This document shows positions 10,898 to 23,100 of a stretch of DNA of 64,000 nucleotides, piece after piece. This stretch comes from Chaunax sp. Z400. Taxonomy: Eukaryota; Chordata; Actinopteri; Lophiiformes; Chaunacidae. Under the pieces are notes generated by a model. That model worked only from the letters and a program-made list of their open reading frames with translations. It ran no database searches and was not told where the DNA came from. Both the position numbers and the translations under genes were made by a program. Position 1 is the stretch's first letter. Each line of letters begins with the position of its first letter. The stretch is from positions 23,738,266 to 23,802,265 of the forward strand of contig CM075203.1 in NCBI GenBank assembly GCA_037577475.1. The letters are read 5' to 3'.

Positions 10898-11805
10898 TGT
10901 AATTAATGACTTGGGGCAAGAGCTTCCGAAGTTGATAACATGGCATTTTAAAGATCAATAAATGACATTCAGCCTGTGTAACATTGTCTTGTAACTGTCT
11001 GCTGTTTTTCAACCCTTGTCCTTTTAAGGCTCCGCATGCTTTGTGTGCACAATGCTCTGTTCTCAGAGTCTAATCCAAGAGTACCCAATACTTAGAATCT
11101 CTCTCAAGCAAAAAACGTGGAAACGTGGCAATGAGAGGGGGCAGGACTCACAGCAAAGGGTCCTAGTCTGCTGCCAAAGACTCAGCCTTGATACATGGGG
11201 CCCAGGCTCCATCTGGTCAAGAGATTTCACTCACAATTATGAAGAATACTAACTATTGCTCTCATAAAACACTTTTACCCCTCAACACCAGTCATGTCAA
11301 CATATTTTTAATACAGAACTATTAATAAAACTACTAAATAAAATATTTTGTCTGTAAATGTATGTAATTCAACATGGCACAGTACACAGATGTTTTAATT
11401 ATGAAAATCATAGCACCGTCACAGAGAGCCATAATTCTGAAACAAAAGTGCAAAATAATAATTCAATACTTCAACATTTCCCCCCCTCATCCTCTTCCTC
11501 CCTGCATCCCCCCCCCCACTTTTCCCCTCCCTCTCATGTTGGACTCTTGAGTGGTAACATGAGCAAAACGCTGACTCAAGCACAAGCAGCTCGCACTTAC
11601 CCGAATGAACTTTGATTGAAATCATAGCACCGTCACAGAGAGCCATAATTCTGAAACAAAAGTGAAAAATAATAATTCAATACTTGAACATTTTTCCTCC
11701 CTCACCCTCAGGATTTCAAACACAGGGGAAACGTTTAAAGCAAATAAATCTTGAATGAAACAGTCAGTCTTTGGTAATGACAAACAAAGCTGATTCTGCC
11801 TCTGC
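10898..11805. repeat. Non-coding stretch with an internal direct repeat, copy A
   Basis: No gene recognised. An 80-base segment starting at ATCATAGCACCGTCACAGAG near 11,408 recurs near 11,622 (about 214 bases apart) with few differences. The part between holds C-rich and T/C-rich runs. Block B counterpart is 42,653-43,550. The last part (GAAACAGTCAGTCTTTGG) is also shared with 18,668. Confidence 0.75.
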
Positions 11806-12745
11806 AGCCTGCCCTGGAGCCCTCACCTCCAGCCACTCCATACTGGCTAGCCCACACTCAAGCCCCAGTCAGTCACAGCCCCAGTCGGAGCCTCCACCTC
11901 CATTCCTCTTTTTTTCCTCTTTCTTCTTTCACTTCTTCCGTCCCTCTGCAGCCTGCCCTGGAGCCGGCTCACCCCCAGACACTCCATACCGGCTAGCCCA
12001 CACTCAAGCCCCAGTCAGTCACAGCCCCAGTCGGCGCCTCCACCTCCATTCCTCTGCGGCCTGCCCTGGAGCCGGCTCACCTCCAGCCACTCCATACCGG
12101 CTAGCCACACACCTAAGCCCCAGTCGGAGCCTCCACCTCCATTCCTCTTTTTTTCCTCTTTCTCTTTCACTTCTTCCGTCCCTCTGCAGCCCGCCCTGGA
12201 GCCGGCTGACCTCCATCCACTCAGTACAGGCTAGCCCGCACTCAAGCCCCAGTCAGTCACAGTCCCAGTCGGAGCCTCCACCTCCATTCCTCTGCAGCCT
12301 GCCCTGGAGCCCTCACCTCCAGCCACTCCATACCGGCTAGCCACACACCTAAGCCTCAGTCGGAGCCTCCACCTCCATTCGTCTTTTTTTCCTCTTTCTT
12401 CTTTCACTTCTTCCGTCCCTCTGCAGCCTGCCCTGGAGCCGGCTGACCTCCATCCACTCAGTACAGGCTAGCCCGCACTCAAGCCCCAGTCAGTCACAGC
12501 CCCAGTCGGAGCCTCCACCTCCGTCCCTCTGCAGCCTGCCCTGGAGCCGGCTGACCTCCATCCACTCAGTACAGGCTAGCCCGCACTCAAGCCCCAGTCA
12601 GTCACAGCCCCAGTCGGAGCCTCCACCTCCGTCCCTCTGCAGCCTGCCCTGGAGCCGGCTGACCTCCATCCACTCAGTACAGGCTAGCCCGCACTCAAGC
12701 CCCAGTCAGTCACCCCCAGTCGGAGCCTCCACCTCCGTCCCTCTG
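11806..12745 (+). repeat. 108-bp GC-rich minisatellite, copy A
   Basis: Tandem units beginning TCTGCAGCCTGCCCTGGAGC. The common unit is 108 bases (36 codons), so one frame stays open and reads a Ser/Pro/Gln-rich repeat (SPSQSQPQSEPPPP core). Some units are shorter or carry a TTTTTTTCCTCTTTC insert. About eight to nine units. The open frame has no start context or splice evidence, so I treat it as repeat, not gene. Confidence 0.92.
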
Positions 12746-12939
12746 AACGTAAACCAAATGATGAAGATCAACATATTTAACGTACTCGCTCGTTTTTACG
12801 TCCTTTTTTTCTCGACTCGACATCAAGTTGCTGTCAATCTTCAGTGGAACGAATCTAGTTGTCCCAAAAGTTGTTTAAACACGGAATCTATCTGTTTTTC
12901 ACCATTCAAAACTTCTTTTTTTTGCAGGACTCGACTTTT

Positions 12940-13030
12940 CGACCCTACTCGGTAGCCATCTTGGCGCCTCTCCCGGATGTTTACGTTCTTACCTTAAGGC
13001 AACCCGGAAGTAAAAACTGCTCCGTTGGCA
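12940..13030 (-). promoter_or_regulatory. Promoter-like patch with YY1-type and ETS-type sites, copy A
   Basis: GCCATCTTGG at 12,955-12,964 reads CCAAGATGGC on the minus strand, the classic YY1-type site overlapping an ATG. CCGGAAGT at 13,004-13,011 is an ETS-type core. The combination is typical of TATA-less housekeeping promoters, here pointing left. The ATG frame closes after four codons (M-A-T-E), so the start would need splicing. Inference only. Confidence 0.4.
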
Positions 13031-13784
13031 AAGGTTCCACCTGGAAGCTGCTCTGCTCCTCGGTCCCTTTCTTTTGTATACATTAAGCAAAAAAGTTATA
13101 CAACTATTACAGTCAATATAATATAAATTATATTATGATGAAGAATATTTAAAAAAAATATAGATAGCAATTGCAATTTCCAGCTGTCAACTATATTGAA
13201 TTTTAATTCAATATAAAACTTCTGCATTAGCCATAAAATATACACATCTTACACATTAACATTTTAACATGTAAACCATTCCCTTTTTTAAGTTAAGGTG
13301 AAGCAATGCTTATTTTTGTAAACACAAACTCATTTTGTAACTTCAGTCAACACAGTAATCCTGACAAACACTATAAGCAGTAACACCTAAATCCTGCATT
13401 TCTCTTGTCTCATCAGAATATTGCTCAAGGTTAGCTAAGGTTCTTCTTCTGTTGTTTTATGGCAGTTGGCGAGCAACGTTTGGTGTGCATTACCGCCACC
13501 TTCTGATCTGGAGTCTGGATCGATACTACCTATACTACATTTTCCTATATGGTACGGTTTTTCTTACGAATGAGAACAGTGCCCTATAAAAAAAAAAAAG
13601 ACGATTTTTAGCAAGTAAAATCAAACAAACAAAAAATACTTCAAATACTGATTGATCAGCAAGATCAATGATGTTCTCTCAGTTTTCTCCTCAATACTGT
13701 GAATACAATAAATACAAGTTCCAAACATGAAGTCATAGAGTTGTAGGTATACCTACCTATAGTAGGTATCTGACCTTGTTCAAC
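13031..13784. other. No recognisable gene, copy A
   Basis: AT-rich flank. The part around 13,467-13,520 (GGTGTGCATTACCGCCACCT) is a wording I associate with dispersed fish repeats. Block B counterpart is 46,190-46,943. Confidence 0.5.
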
Positions 13785-14280
13785 AGAGCTGAGGTATAGC
13801 TCAGTATGATAAGCTGCAGCCACTTGTTGATCTGAGTTTATAGGATCAAATCCCAGTTCCAGCATTTCATTTAGATGTTTTCTCCACAGCAGTGTGAATA
13901 ATAAGTAGAACTTGTGACCACATTCAGCAGAGCTGAGGTATAGCTCAGCATGATAAGCTGCAGACACTTGGTGATCTAAGTTTATGGGATCACATCCCAC
14001 TTGAAGCATTTCATTTAGATGTTTTCTCCACAGTAGTGTGTATAATAAGTAGAACTTGTGACCACATTCAGCAGAGCTGAGGTATAGCTCAGCACGATCA
14101 GCTGCAGCCTGATCAGCAGCAGCCCAGGAATGATCTGAGATTGTGGGTTTGAATCCCATTTCCAAAATTTAGATGTTTTCTCCACTGCAGTGTAATAATA
14201 AATAGAACTTGTAACCATGTCAAATACAGCTGGATGTATAGCTCAGTATGATAAGCTGCAGACCAGTAATGATCTGAGCT
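13785..14280 (+). repeat. tRNA-like tandem units, plus orientation, copy A
   Basis: Four units of about 140 bases. Each has a box-A-like TATAGCTCAGTATGATAAGC and, about 35-45 bases on, a box-B-like GGATCAAATCCC (the third reads GGTTTGAATCCC, the closest to a true tRNA). A spacer with TTTAGATGTTTTCTCCAC and AATAAGTAGAACTTGTGACC follows. I see no complete cloverleaf. Tandem tRNA-derived (SINE-like) repeats are the best reading. Confidence 0.75.
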
Positions 14281-14544
14281 GAGATTATGGAAGTGTGACC
14301 TGCGATTCCTGACCCGGGATTGTGGACCTGCAGAAGCAGAAAGACCCACCCAAAAACAAGTCAAGTGTGTCTCTTCCTCCAGTTGGAGTTAAAGAGCTAA
14401 AAATAAGTTAAGATTTCTGATTATCCACTTCTTGCTTTTTTGAGCAGGCCGGTCTGCAGTTGTGGGTCTGAAATCCTGGGTCCGAAATGCCAGGTTTAAA
14501 GTCCCATCCTGTTGATTCTATGATTTCACGTCATTCAATGCATG

Positions 14545-15135
14545 TAACTTATCTCACTGAGCTATATCTCAGCTCTATTGAATATGGGCAGAAGTTCTAC
14601 CTATTATTCACACTGCTGTGGAGAAAACATCTAAATGTAATGCTTGAACTGGGATTTGATCCCATAAACTCAGATCACCAAGTGTCTGCAGCTTATTGTA
14701 CTGAGCTATACCTCAGCTCTACTGAACATGGTCAGAAGTTCTACTTATTATTCACACTGCTGTGGAGAAAACATCTAAATGAAATGCTTGAACTGGGATT
14801 TGATCCCATAAACTCAGATCACCAAGTGTCTGCAGCTTATTGTACTGAGCTATACCTCAGCTCTACTGAATGTGGTCAGAAGTTCTACTTATTATTCACA
14901 CTGCTGAGGAGAAAACATCTAAATGCTTGAACTGGGATTAGATCCCATAAACTCAGATCACCAAGTGTCTGCAGCTTATCTTACAGAGCTATAGCTCAGC
15001 TCTCCTGAATGTGGTCAGAAGTTCTACTTATTATTCACACTGCTGAGGAGAAAACATCTAAATGCTTGAACTGGGATTAGATCCCATAAACTCAGATCAC
15101 AAAGTGTCTGCAGCTTATCGTACTGAGCTATACCT
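14545..15135 (-). repeat. tRNA-like tandem units, minus orientation
   Basis: Same unit as 13,785-14,280 but reversed. Five units. Spacings between equivalent TCAGATCAC positions are 144 (14,670 to 14,814), 139 (to 14,953) and 139 (to 15,092). The 139-base units lack five bases (AAATG copy) next to the box-B-like GGATCAAATCCC. Confidence 0.85.
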
Positions 15136-15321
15136 CAGCTGTATTGAACATGAAAACACTGATACACCATTCAAATAAAAATCCTGAACAATTCATTGAC
15201 ACTAAAAACAGACAGTCCATTTTGATAAACAGTGGCACAAAAATATAAAGACAGAAAAGTAAGGCAAGTTCTTTACAAAAAACTGATCCATAGATCAATA
15301 ACAGACAAATTAAAAAGGCAC

Positions 15322-15400
<79 letters not shown>

Positions 15401-15894
15401 CTGAGGTAAACTGCATTTATGTTTGTGTGGACTGAAGACAATATGATGTCTGTATGGCTTCAAGGAGAACTCCCTTGTGATGATTCAATATTTTAAAGCC
15501 AATAAATCTTGAATGAAACTTTGGTAATGACAAACAAAGCTGATTCAAATGTCAGGCCTGCAGAGGGAAGAAACAAAGTCTGGACAAAGCTCTGCTATAG
15601 TGAGGTTCACTAGGAATTTCACACCTGGGATTTTGGAATTTGGACCCGGGATTCCGGACCCGCAACCGCGGACCGGCCCGCATGGGTCGGAAGTTCTATT
15701 TATTATTACACTGCTGTTGAGAAAACATCTAAATTTTGGAACTGGGATTCGATCCCACGATCTCAGATAATTACTGGGCTGCTGCTTATCAGGATGCAGT
15801 TTATCATACTGAGCTATACATCTAGCTGTGTTCAACATGGTCAGAAGTTCTATTTATTATTACACTGCTGTTGAGAAAACATCTAATTATGGGG
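15126..15894. repeat. (TA)n-bearing unit, copy 1
   Basis: Starts after a tRNA-like unit with CATGAAAACACTGATAC, holds (TA)n at 15,327-15,398, then GCCAATAAATCTTGAATGAAAC, GTCAGGCCTGCAGAGGGAAG, the GGACCCGGGATT mini-repeats, and one minus-strand tRNA-like unit (15,740-15,820) whose box-B-like GGATCGAATCCC is nearly canonical. It recurs at 17,265-18,050 and partly at 18,350-18,860. Confidence 0.85.
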
Positions 15895-17264
15895 ACTGTG
15901 ATTTGATCCAATAAACTCAGATCACCAAGTGTCTGCAGCTTATCTTACAGAGCTATAGCTCAGCTCTCCTGAACGTGGTCAGAAGTTCTACTTATTATTC
16001 ACACTGCTGAGGAGAAAACATCTAAATGAAATGCTTGAACTGGGATTTGATCCCATAAATTCAGATCACCAAGTGTCTGCAGCTTATCTTACAGAGCTAT
16101 AGCTCAGCTCTCCTGAATGTGGTCAGAAGTTCTACTTATTATTCACACTGCTGAGGAGAAAACATCTAAATGAAATGCTTGAACTGGGATTTGATCCCAT
16201 AAATTCAGATCACCAAGTGTCTGCAGCTTATCTTACAGAGCTATAGCTCAGCTCTCCTGAATGTGGTCAGAAGTTCTACTTATTATTCACACTGCTGAGG
16301 AGAAAACATCTAAATGAAATGCTTGAACTGGGATTTGATCCCATAAATTCAGATCACCAAGTGTCTGCAGCTTATCTTACAGAGCTATAGCTCAGCTCTC
16401 CTGAATGTGGTCAGAAGTTCTACTTATTATTCACACTGCTGAGGAGAAAACATCTAAATGAAATGCTTGAACTGGGATTTGATCCCATAAATTCAGATCA
16501 CCAAGTGTCTGCAGCTTATCTTACAGAGCTATAGCTCAGCTCTCCTGAATGTGGTCAGAAGTTCTACTTATTATTCACACTGCTGAGGAGAAAACATCTA
16601 AATGAAATGCTTGAACTGGGATTTGATCCCATAAATTCAGATCACCAAGTGTCTGCAGCTTATCTTACAGAGCCATAGCTCAGCTCTCCTGAATGTGGTC
16701 AGAAGTTCTACTTATTATTCACACTGCTGAGGAGAAAACATCTAAATGAAATGCTTGAACTGGGATTTGATCCCATAAATTCAGATCACCAAGTGTCTGC
16801 AGCTTATCTTACAGAGCCATAGCTCAGCTCTCCTGAATGTGGTCAGAAGTTCTACTTATTATTCACACTGCTGAGGAGAAAACATCTAAATGAAATGCTT
16901 GAACTGGGATTTGATCCCATAAATTCAGATCACCAAGTGTCTGCAGCTTATCTTACAGAGCTATAGCTCAGCTCTCCTGAATGTGGTCAGAAGTTCTACT
17001 TATTATTCACACTGCTGAGGAGAAAACATCTAAATGAAATGCTTGAACTGGGATTTGATCCCATAAATTCAGATCACCAAGTGTCTGCAGCTTATCTTAC
17101 AGAGCTATAGCTCAGCTCTCCTGAATGTGGTCAGAAGTTCTACTTATTATTCACACTGCTGAGGAGAAAACATCTAAATGAAATGCTTGAACTGGGATTT
17201 GATCCCATAAACTCAGATCACCAAGTGTCTGCAGCTTATCGTACTGAGCTATACCTCAGCTGTA
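15895..17264 (-). repeat. Homogenised 144-bp tandem array of tRNA-like units
   Basis: The marker TCAGATCACC occurs at 15,917, 16,061, 16,205, 16,349, 16,493, 16,637, 16,781, 16,925, 17,069 and 17,213: ten units with a period of exactly 144. Inner units share ATAAATTCAG while the outermost read ATAAACTCAG. Two neighbours share a CCATAGCTC variant. Each unit, read on the minus strand, has box-A-like TATAGCTC and box-B-like GGATCAAATCCC about 50 bases apart, so each could act as a Pol III promoter remnant. Confidence 0.92.
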
Positions 17265-18130
<866 letters not shown>

Positions 18131-18339
18131 TAGAGCTTAACAACTTCCTGTTTGGAGTTGATGAACTCATTGTCATTTTAGTGCTTCATATTCAAAAAAC
18201 AACCTTATGTAACATAGGAACAAATAATAATAGTAGAGAATAAGTATAAAACAAATACTCAAGTAAAACTACCACAAGTATTTCAGTAAATGTACTTTCC
18301 ACCATCTAAATAATAACAGCAAGTATTGTTTGATTTTTA

Positions 18340-18950
18340 AAAAAAGATTTATTACTGATACGCCATTCAAATAAAATCCTGAACAATTCATTCACACTAA
18401 AAACAGACAGTCCATTTTGATAAACACTGACAAACAGTGGCACAAAAATATAAAGACAGAAAAGTAAGGCAAGTTCTTTACAAACAACTGATCCATAGAT
18501 CAATAACCGACAAATTAAAAAGGCACAAGGTATATATATATATATATATATCGCTGAGGTAAACTGCATTTATGTTTGTGTGGACTGAAGACAATATGAT
18601 GTCCGTATGGCTTCAAGGAGAACTCCCTTGTGATGATTCAATATTTTAAAGCAAATAAATCTTGAATGAAACAGTCAGTCTTTGGTAATGACAAACAAAG
18701 CTGATTCAAATGTCAGGCCTGCAGAGGGAAGAAACAAAGTCTGGACAAAGCTCTGCTATAGTGAGGTTCATTAGGGATTTCGCACCTGGGACTTTGGACC
18801 CGGGATTTTGGAATTTGGACCCGGGATTTCGGACCCGCAACCGCGGACCGGCTCCCTCAAAAACCAAAAAAGCAAAAAGTGGATAATATGTCATCAGAAA
18901 TCATGGCTATATGAAGTGATTTTAGCTCTTTAACTCCAAATGGAGGAAGA
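18340..18950. repeat. (TA)n-bearing unit, copy 3 (diverged) and adjoining segment
   Basis: Partial third copy with a short TA tract (18,531-18,551) and an expanded set of GGACCCGGGATT mini-repeats near 18,785-18,830. The portion 18,850-18,950 is the reverse complement of 14,365-14,470 (GGAGTTAAAGAGCTAAAA, TTATCCACTT, TTGCTTTTTTG shared), showing that the 13.8-14.5 kb and 14.5-19 kb regions are inverted relatives. Confidence 0.8.
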
Positions 18951-19474
18951 ACTGATCTATTTTGGGCCACTGAAAAGAAAAAGAGATGCAGTCTCAGACC
19001 TGCAACATCAGACACGTTGTTCCCGACCTGTGATTTCAGACCCAGGACTTGATGTTCCTGCCCTATTACAACCTTCTCATTCTGGCGAAGCCTATATCAT
19101 ATCACCATACATAGCTTTGTAACTATCTGCGCAATTTTTATTTTGACTTCCTCATGTTTAAGAAGAGAGTTGTTCAATTTCCAATAATTAGCTTAATTAC
19201 CTTAATTACCTACTCTTCCTGCTTGTACCTGAGCTGCAGTACGGCGGGTAGGCTTACACTCTATAAACGTAGCTGCAACTTCAGGTCACTTTGCACTATA
19301 AAGCTAGAACAGCTATAGCAACTGAAAATGGAAATGTTTGGAAAAATTAATTTGACTTTATTACTCTAAAAATAATGAATTAAATGAAATGAATTATAAA
19401 GAATATTGTCAGAACTCTAGTTTTACATTTTAATATGGCTTTATTCTTTTTTTTTTTGTCTATATAATTATTGT

Positions 19475-20110
19475 GGTGGATGGGTTTGAGAGCCCGAATT
19501 GTCCTAGGAAGCTGTGTTGTCCGTGGGCAATTTGCCCCTGATAGGGTCTCCCATGGCATATTGGTCCTAGGTGACAGGCCAGACTAAAAGCGGTCCGGTG
19601 CGATGTAGATGGGTTGGCAGACAAGCGCGGAGGCCCTGCCGCACCGATCCCCCGCTGCCAAAACTGGCTTTGGGAACATGGAATATCACCACTCTGGCGG
19701 GGAAAGAACCCGAGCTGGTGCATGAGGTTGAGAGATACCGGCTAGACTAGCCGCTGGATATAGTCGGGCTCATCTCAACACATGGCACGGGTTCTGGAGC
19801 CAAGCTCCCCGAGAGGGGTTGTACTCTATTCCAAGCTTGAGTTGCACATGATGAGAGGCGTCGAGCAGGTGTGGATCTACTCGTAGGCCCCCGGCTCGGT
19901 GCCTGTACGTTGAGGTTTCCCCCAGCCTTCTTGGAGTCCTTGGATGAGGTGTTGCAGGGTGCCCCTACTGGGGACTCCGTAGTTCTTCTGGGGGACTTCA
20001 ACGCTCACGTGGGACTTTATAGTTGTGTCATCAGACCTACGACCATATGTTCTGGACACTCGGGTGAAGAAAGGTTCTGAGCTGACCACCACTCCTTTCC
20101 TATCTCTCCA
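19475..20110 (+). mobile_element. LINE fragment, 5' region and endonuclease domain
   Basis: Plus-strand frames show retrotransposon endonuclease wording: GTWNVTTLAGKEPELVHEVE near 19,675, VVLLGDFNAHVG near 19,978, and SSDLRPYVLDTRVKKGSEL at 20,028-20,084. Stops and frame changes separate the pieces, and there is an internal gap, so it is dead. The 3' part (reverse transcriptase) is missing, the reverse of the usual 5' truncation. The clade is uncertain (RTE- or L2-like from memory). It ends about 40 bases from the last motor-gene exon. Confidence 0.8.
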
Positions 20111-20151
20111 GGGTTGGCCATCGGTTCTTCAGCAGGCTATACCACTGTCAC

Positions 20152-23100
20152 CTTGTAGGTATCCTCTGCGAACGTCATCAGCCACTGCAACACATACACA
20201 GGAGAACTATAAGAAATACACTTCCTCATGACCTTAAAGCCACAGAAGGGATCCAAATCAAATGCTGATGATTTGAAAGTCAGCTTTTTAACTGACTGTC
20301 AAAGTGTCAACAGTAATCTGAAGTAAATCCATATATGTGGTGGACAGAACCTGTGACAGTGTCCTGAACCATCTTGTCAACCTTTCATCGTTTTCAGAGA
20401 TTAGTTATGATGATAGCTCAGATGTGTCAGAGGGAAAGCAATGAGATTAGAGACAATACTTTAAATTACAGCAAAATAAATGGCCTACCTTCGTTACAGC
20501 ATGTTGATCAATGTTTGGGCTGACACATGCAATCAGCCCAACATTTCCTTCTCCATCAAAGTGGCTGCCGAACAGCTTCATTAGGGTTGTTTCACTTGAT
20601 GGAAAAGTCTGGAAGAAAATAAAGACTGTGAAATCGTGCCTACTGGAATATTAGCAATGATGAAAAGAATATTTACAATATTAATATACACACAAATAAA
20701 ACAGCTAAATATGATGAACAGATTGTAAAATACCAACCGTCTTGTTTCCGGTCCTCTGGCTCTTACGCATGGCTGTAATATATTTCAACAGTTCCTCCTG
20801 GTCCGTGTTCATACACTCTGTAAATGAGACATCAGTAGAGACGATTGGCTTCTGAACAAACTGACAGTTGATCACAGAAATGGTTTACTTAAGAGAGAAA
20901 GTAACCCACTGACCTGTTAAGGTGGCCTCAGTACCGTCCAGGTCAACCATACAGAGCTGGCTGACATTCACCTTATTATCGCGCTGCAAAAATAAAATAT
21001 CACACTGTTAGTATCACTCAAAAGCCACAGGAATCCTTTGTGAAATTCAAGAACCTTCATTCTTTGAATAAACATTTCACCATAAAGAATGAACAATGTC
21101 TCTTAATATGTAACACTAGAGGTGAACGTCACCTGTGGAAGGAGATTCCCATCAGCGTCTATAGGTGCAGAGACCAGCTTCAGAGTGACCACAGCGTGGG
21201 ACTGTTTGAATTTTGGTTCACGCGTATGGGCGTCTGTCCTTTCCTTTTGTCCTGGAGACAGAGAAGAGCATCATCAAAAAAAAACTAAGAATAAAAATAC
21301 ATTTTAAAATGTTTCAAACTTTGCAAAACTAGATTCAGTCTGCATAAAGGGGAACACAATGACAAAATATAATACTGTTGTATTCAGAACAACATAGTTA
21401 TTATGACCACTCACCTATCTTAAACACCTGAATAGCATCCTCTGCAGAAAAGACTTGTGTTTGTGCGCCCTTGTGCTTACGCTGATCTTCAAGGAGACTC
21501 AGAGTTTTCCTGAAACTAGTTTATGAAAAGACAATGTGTGGCTTTAGTAAGACAAGCAGTCAAAGCTCTGATGAAAAATGTTGGATTTCAACAAATCCAA
21601 ACACACTGAGGGTACCAGTACCACAGATAACCTGGATTCAAACAGGCATTGTGATTCAGAATGCACACACTGACTCTGAATCCTGTCTCTTACTTTTTAT
21701 CATTTGGAGGCAGGAGATCGTAGATATATTCACCGTAGATCTCAAAGTACCTCAGGAACACACTGTAACAGTATTGTTGTTCTGGCTCCGGGTCAGCCTT
21801 GTTCCTAAGAAACCAAAAGAAAGGCGACATTATGAACAGCAGGCCATGAACTATAAATTCACCTCATCTTAATGAACTATTATCACCATAAATAGTTAAG
21901 AAAGTCAAACATTTCTGTACTGACCGTTGATTGTTGGGCTTCTGCCTCTTCAAAAGAAGGTCCTTCCCCTTCTTGAACAACAGCCCAGGTGTGCCGTCTG
22001 GGTTGAACGCCTGATGAAGATTGAAAACATTTGAAGTAAATGCCCCCCCCCCCCAACTCCAAAAGTGCACAGTATTTGTAAGAGATCAAATAGACAAAAT
22101 GTTAATGAAGGTTTTACCGATTTTCGAGTCAGAAGTGAGTCGATGCTGTTGAACAACATGTCGAGTGCTCGTGGGAGGATTCCGGGTTCACTGGGTGATC
22201 CGATCAAGGTGTAGGTCTTACCACTGTCTGTCGCACCACATGCAAACAGCAGCCCTATAAACACAGACAATCACAACCACTTTATATCCACTTTTCACAG
22301 AGACACTTAAGTAATGTATTATATGCTGCTAAAATAAAACATACTTATGATTATAAAACTATATATATTATACTAACTAAAATTATGAATACACATGTAC
22401 ATATACAGGTAAATGGGGCTGAACTTGAAAGAGTTAATGAAAATACATTTCTTGGGGTAACTATAGGTGATGGAATCAGCTGGAAATCACACATTAAACA
22501 TGTACAAACTAAACTGTCAAGAAGCATTTCAGTAATAAACAAAGCAAAGCAGGTTCTAGATCAGAAGTCAGTCCACATTCTATACTGTTCACTAGTTTTA
22601 CCATATTTAAATTACTGTGCAGGGATTTGGGGCAACAACTACAAAAGTTCATTACATTCACTATCAATACTCCAAAAAAGAGCAATACGGGTCATTCACA
22701 ATGTTGGTTATCTGGAACACACCACTGCATTATTCTACAGTCCAAATTATTACAATTTACAGATATTGTGGAATATCAAACAGCACAAATATTGTTCAAG
22801 GCTAAAAACAACCTACTACCAAGAAACATTCAAAAACTGTTCAGTGATCGAGAGGGGGGGTTATAATTTAAGGGGAAAATTCAATTTCAAAATTTACAGT
22901 ATTTGTACAACCAGGAAAAGTTTTTGTGTATCAATCTGTGGAGTGAAACAATGGAACAGTTTTAGTGTGGAGTTAAAGCAATGTCCAAATATCAACCACT
23001 TTAAAATAAGGTATAAAGACATGATTTTCACCAGGTACAGGGATGAATGCAGGGTTTGAAAATCACCAGGTGTTTACAGGGGTGTTTATTTATTTGGTTA

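Larger units (their letters stand above)
1..14364 (+). repeat. Segmental duplication block, copy A
   Basis: This block matches 31,664-47,517 almost base for base over long stretches. The offset between copies is 31,679 at the left end, 31,738 after the AT-rich and GA-rich tracts, 31,774 after a 36-base difference in a coding-like repeat, about 31,769-31,755 in the middle, and 33,159 after the GC-rich minisatellite. Almost all length change therefore lies in simple or tandem repeats, with isolated substitutions elsewhere. The left limit is outside the window. The right limit is near 14,364, where copy B switches into satellite DNA. Seen directly by comparing the two stretches. Confidence 0.97.

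Noticed and set aside
13785..17264. Functional tRNA genes
   Set aside because: Box A and B resemble tRNA, but the acceptor and anticodon stems do not pair well, the B box departs from GGTTCGAATCC, and units are tandem with identical spacers.
18940..19122. 60-residue plus-strand frame starting MEEELI
   Set aside because: It lies in a repeat that occurs in inverted form at 14,365-14,470. It has no splice support and no known motif.
22351..22542. 63-residue minus-strand frame in the motor-gene intron
   Set aside because: Shadow of the LINE reverse-transcriptase tail and not in phase with neighbouring kinesin exons.
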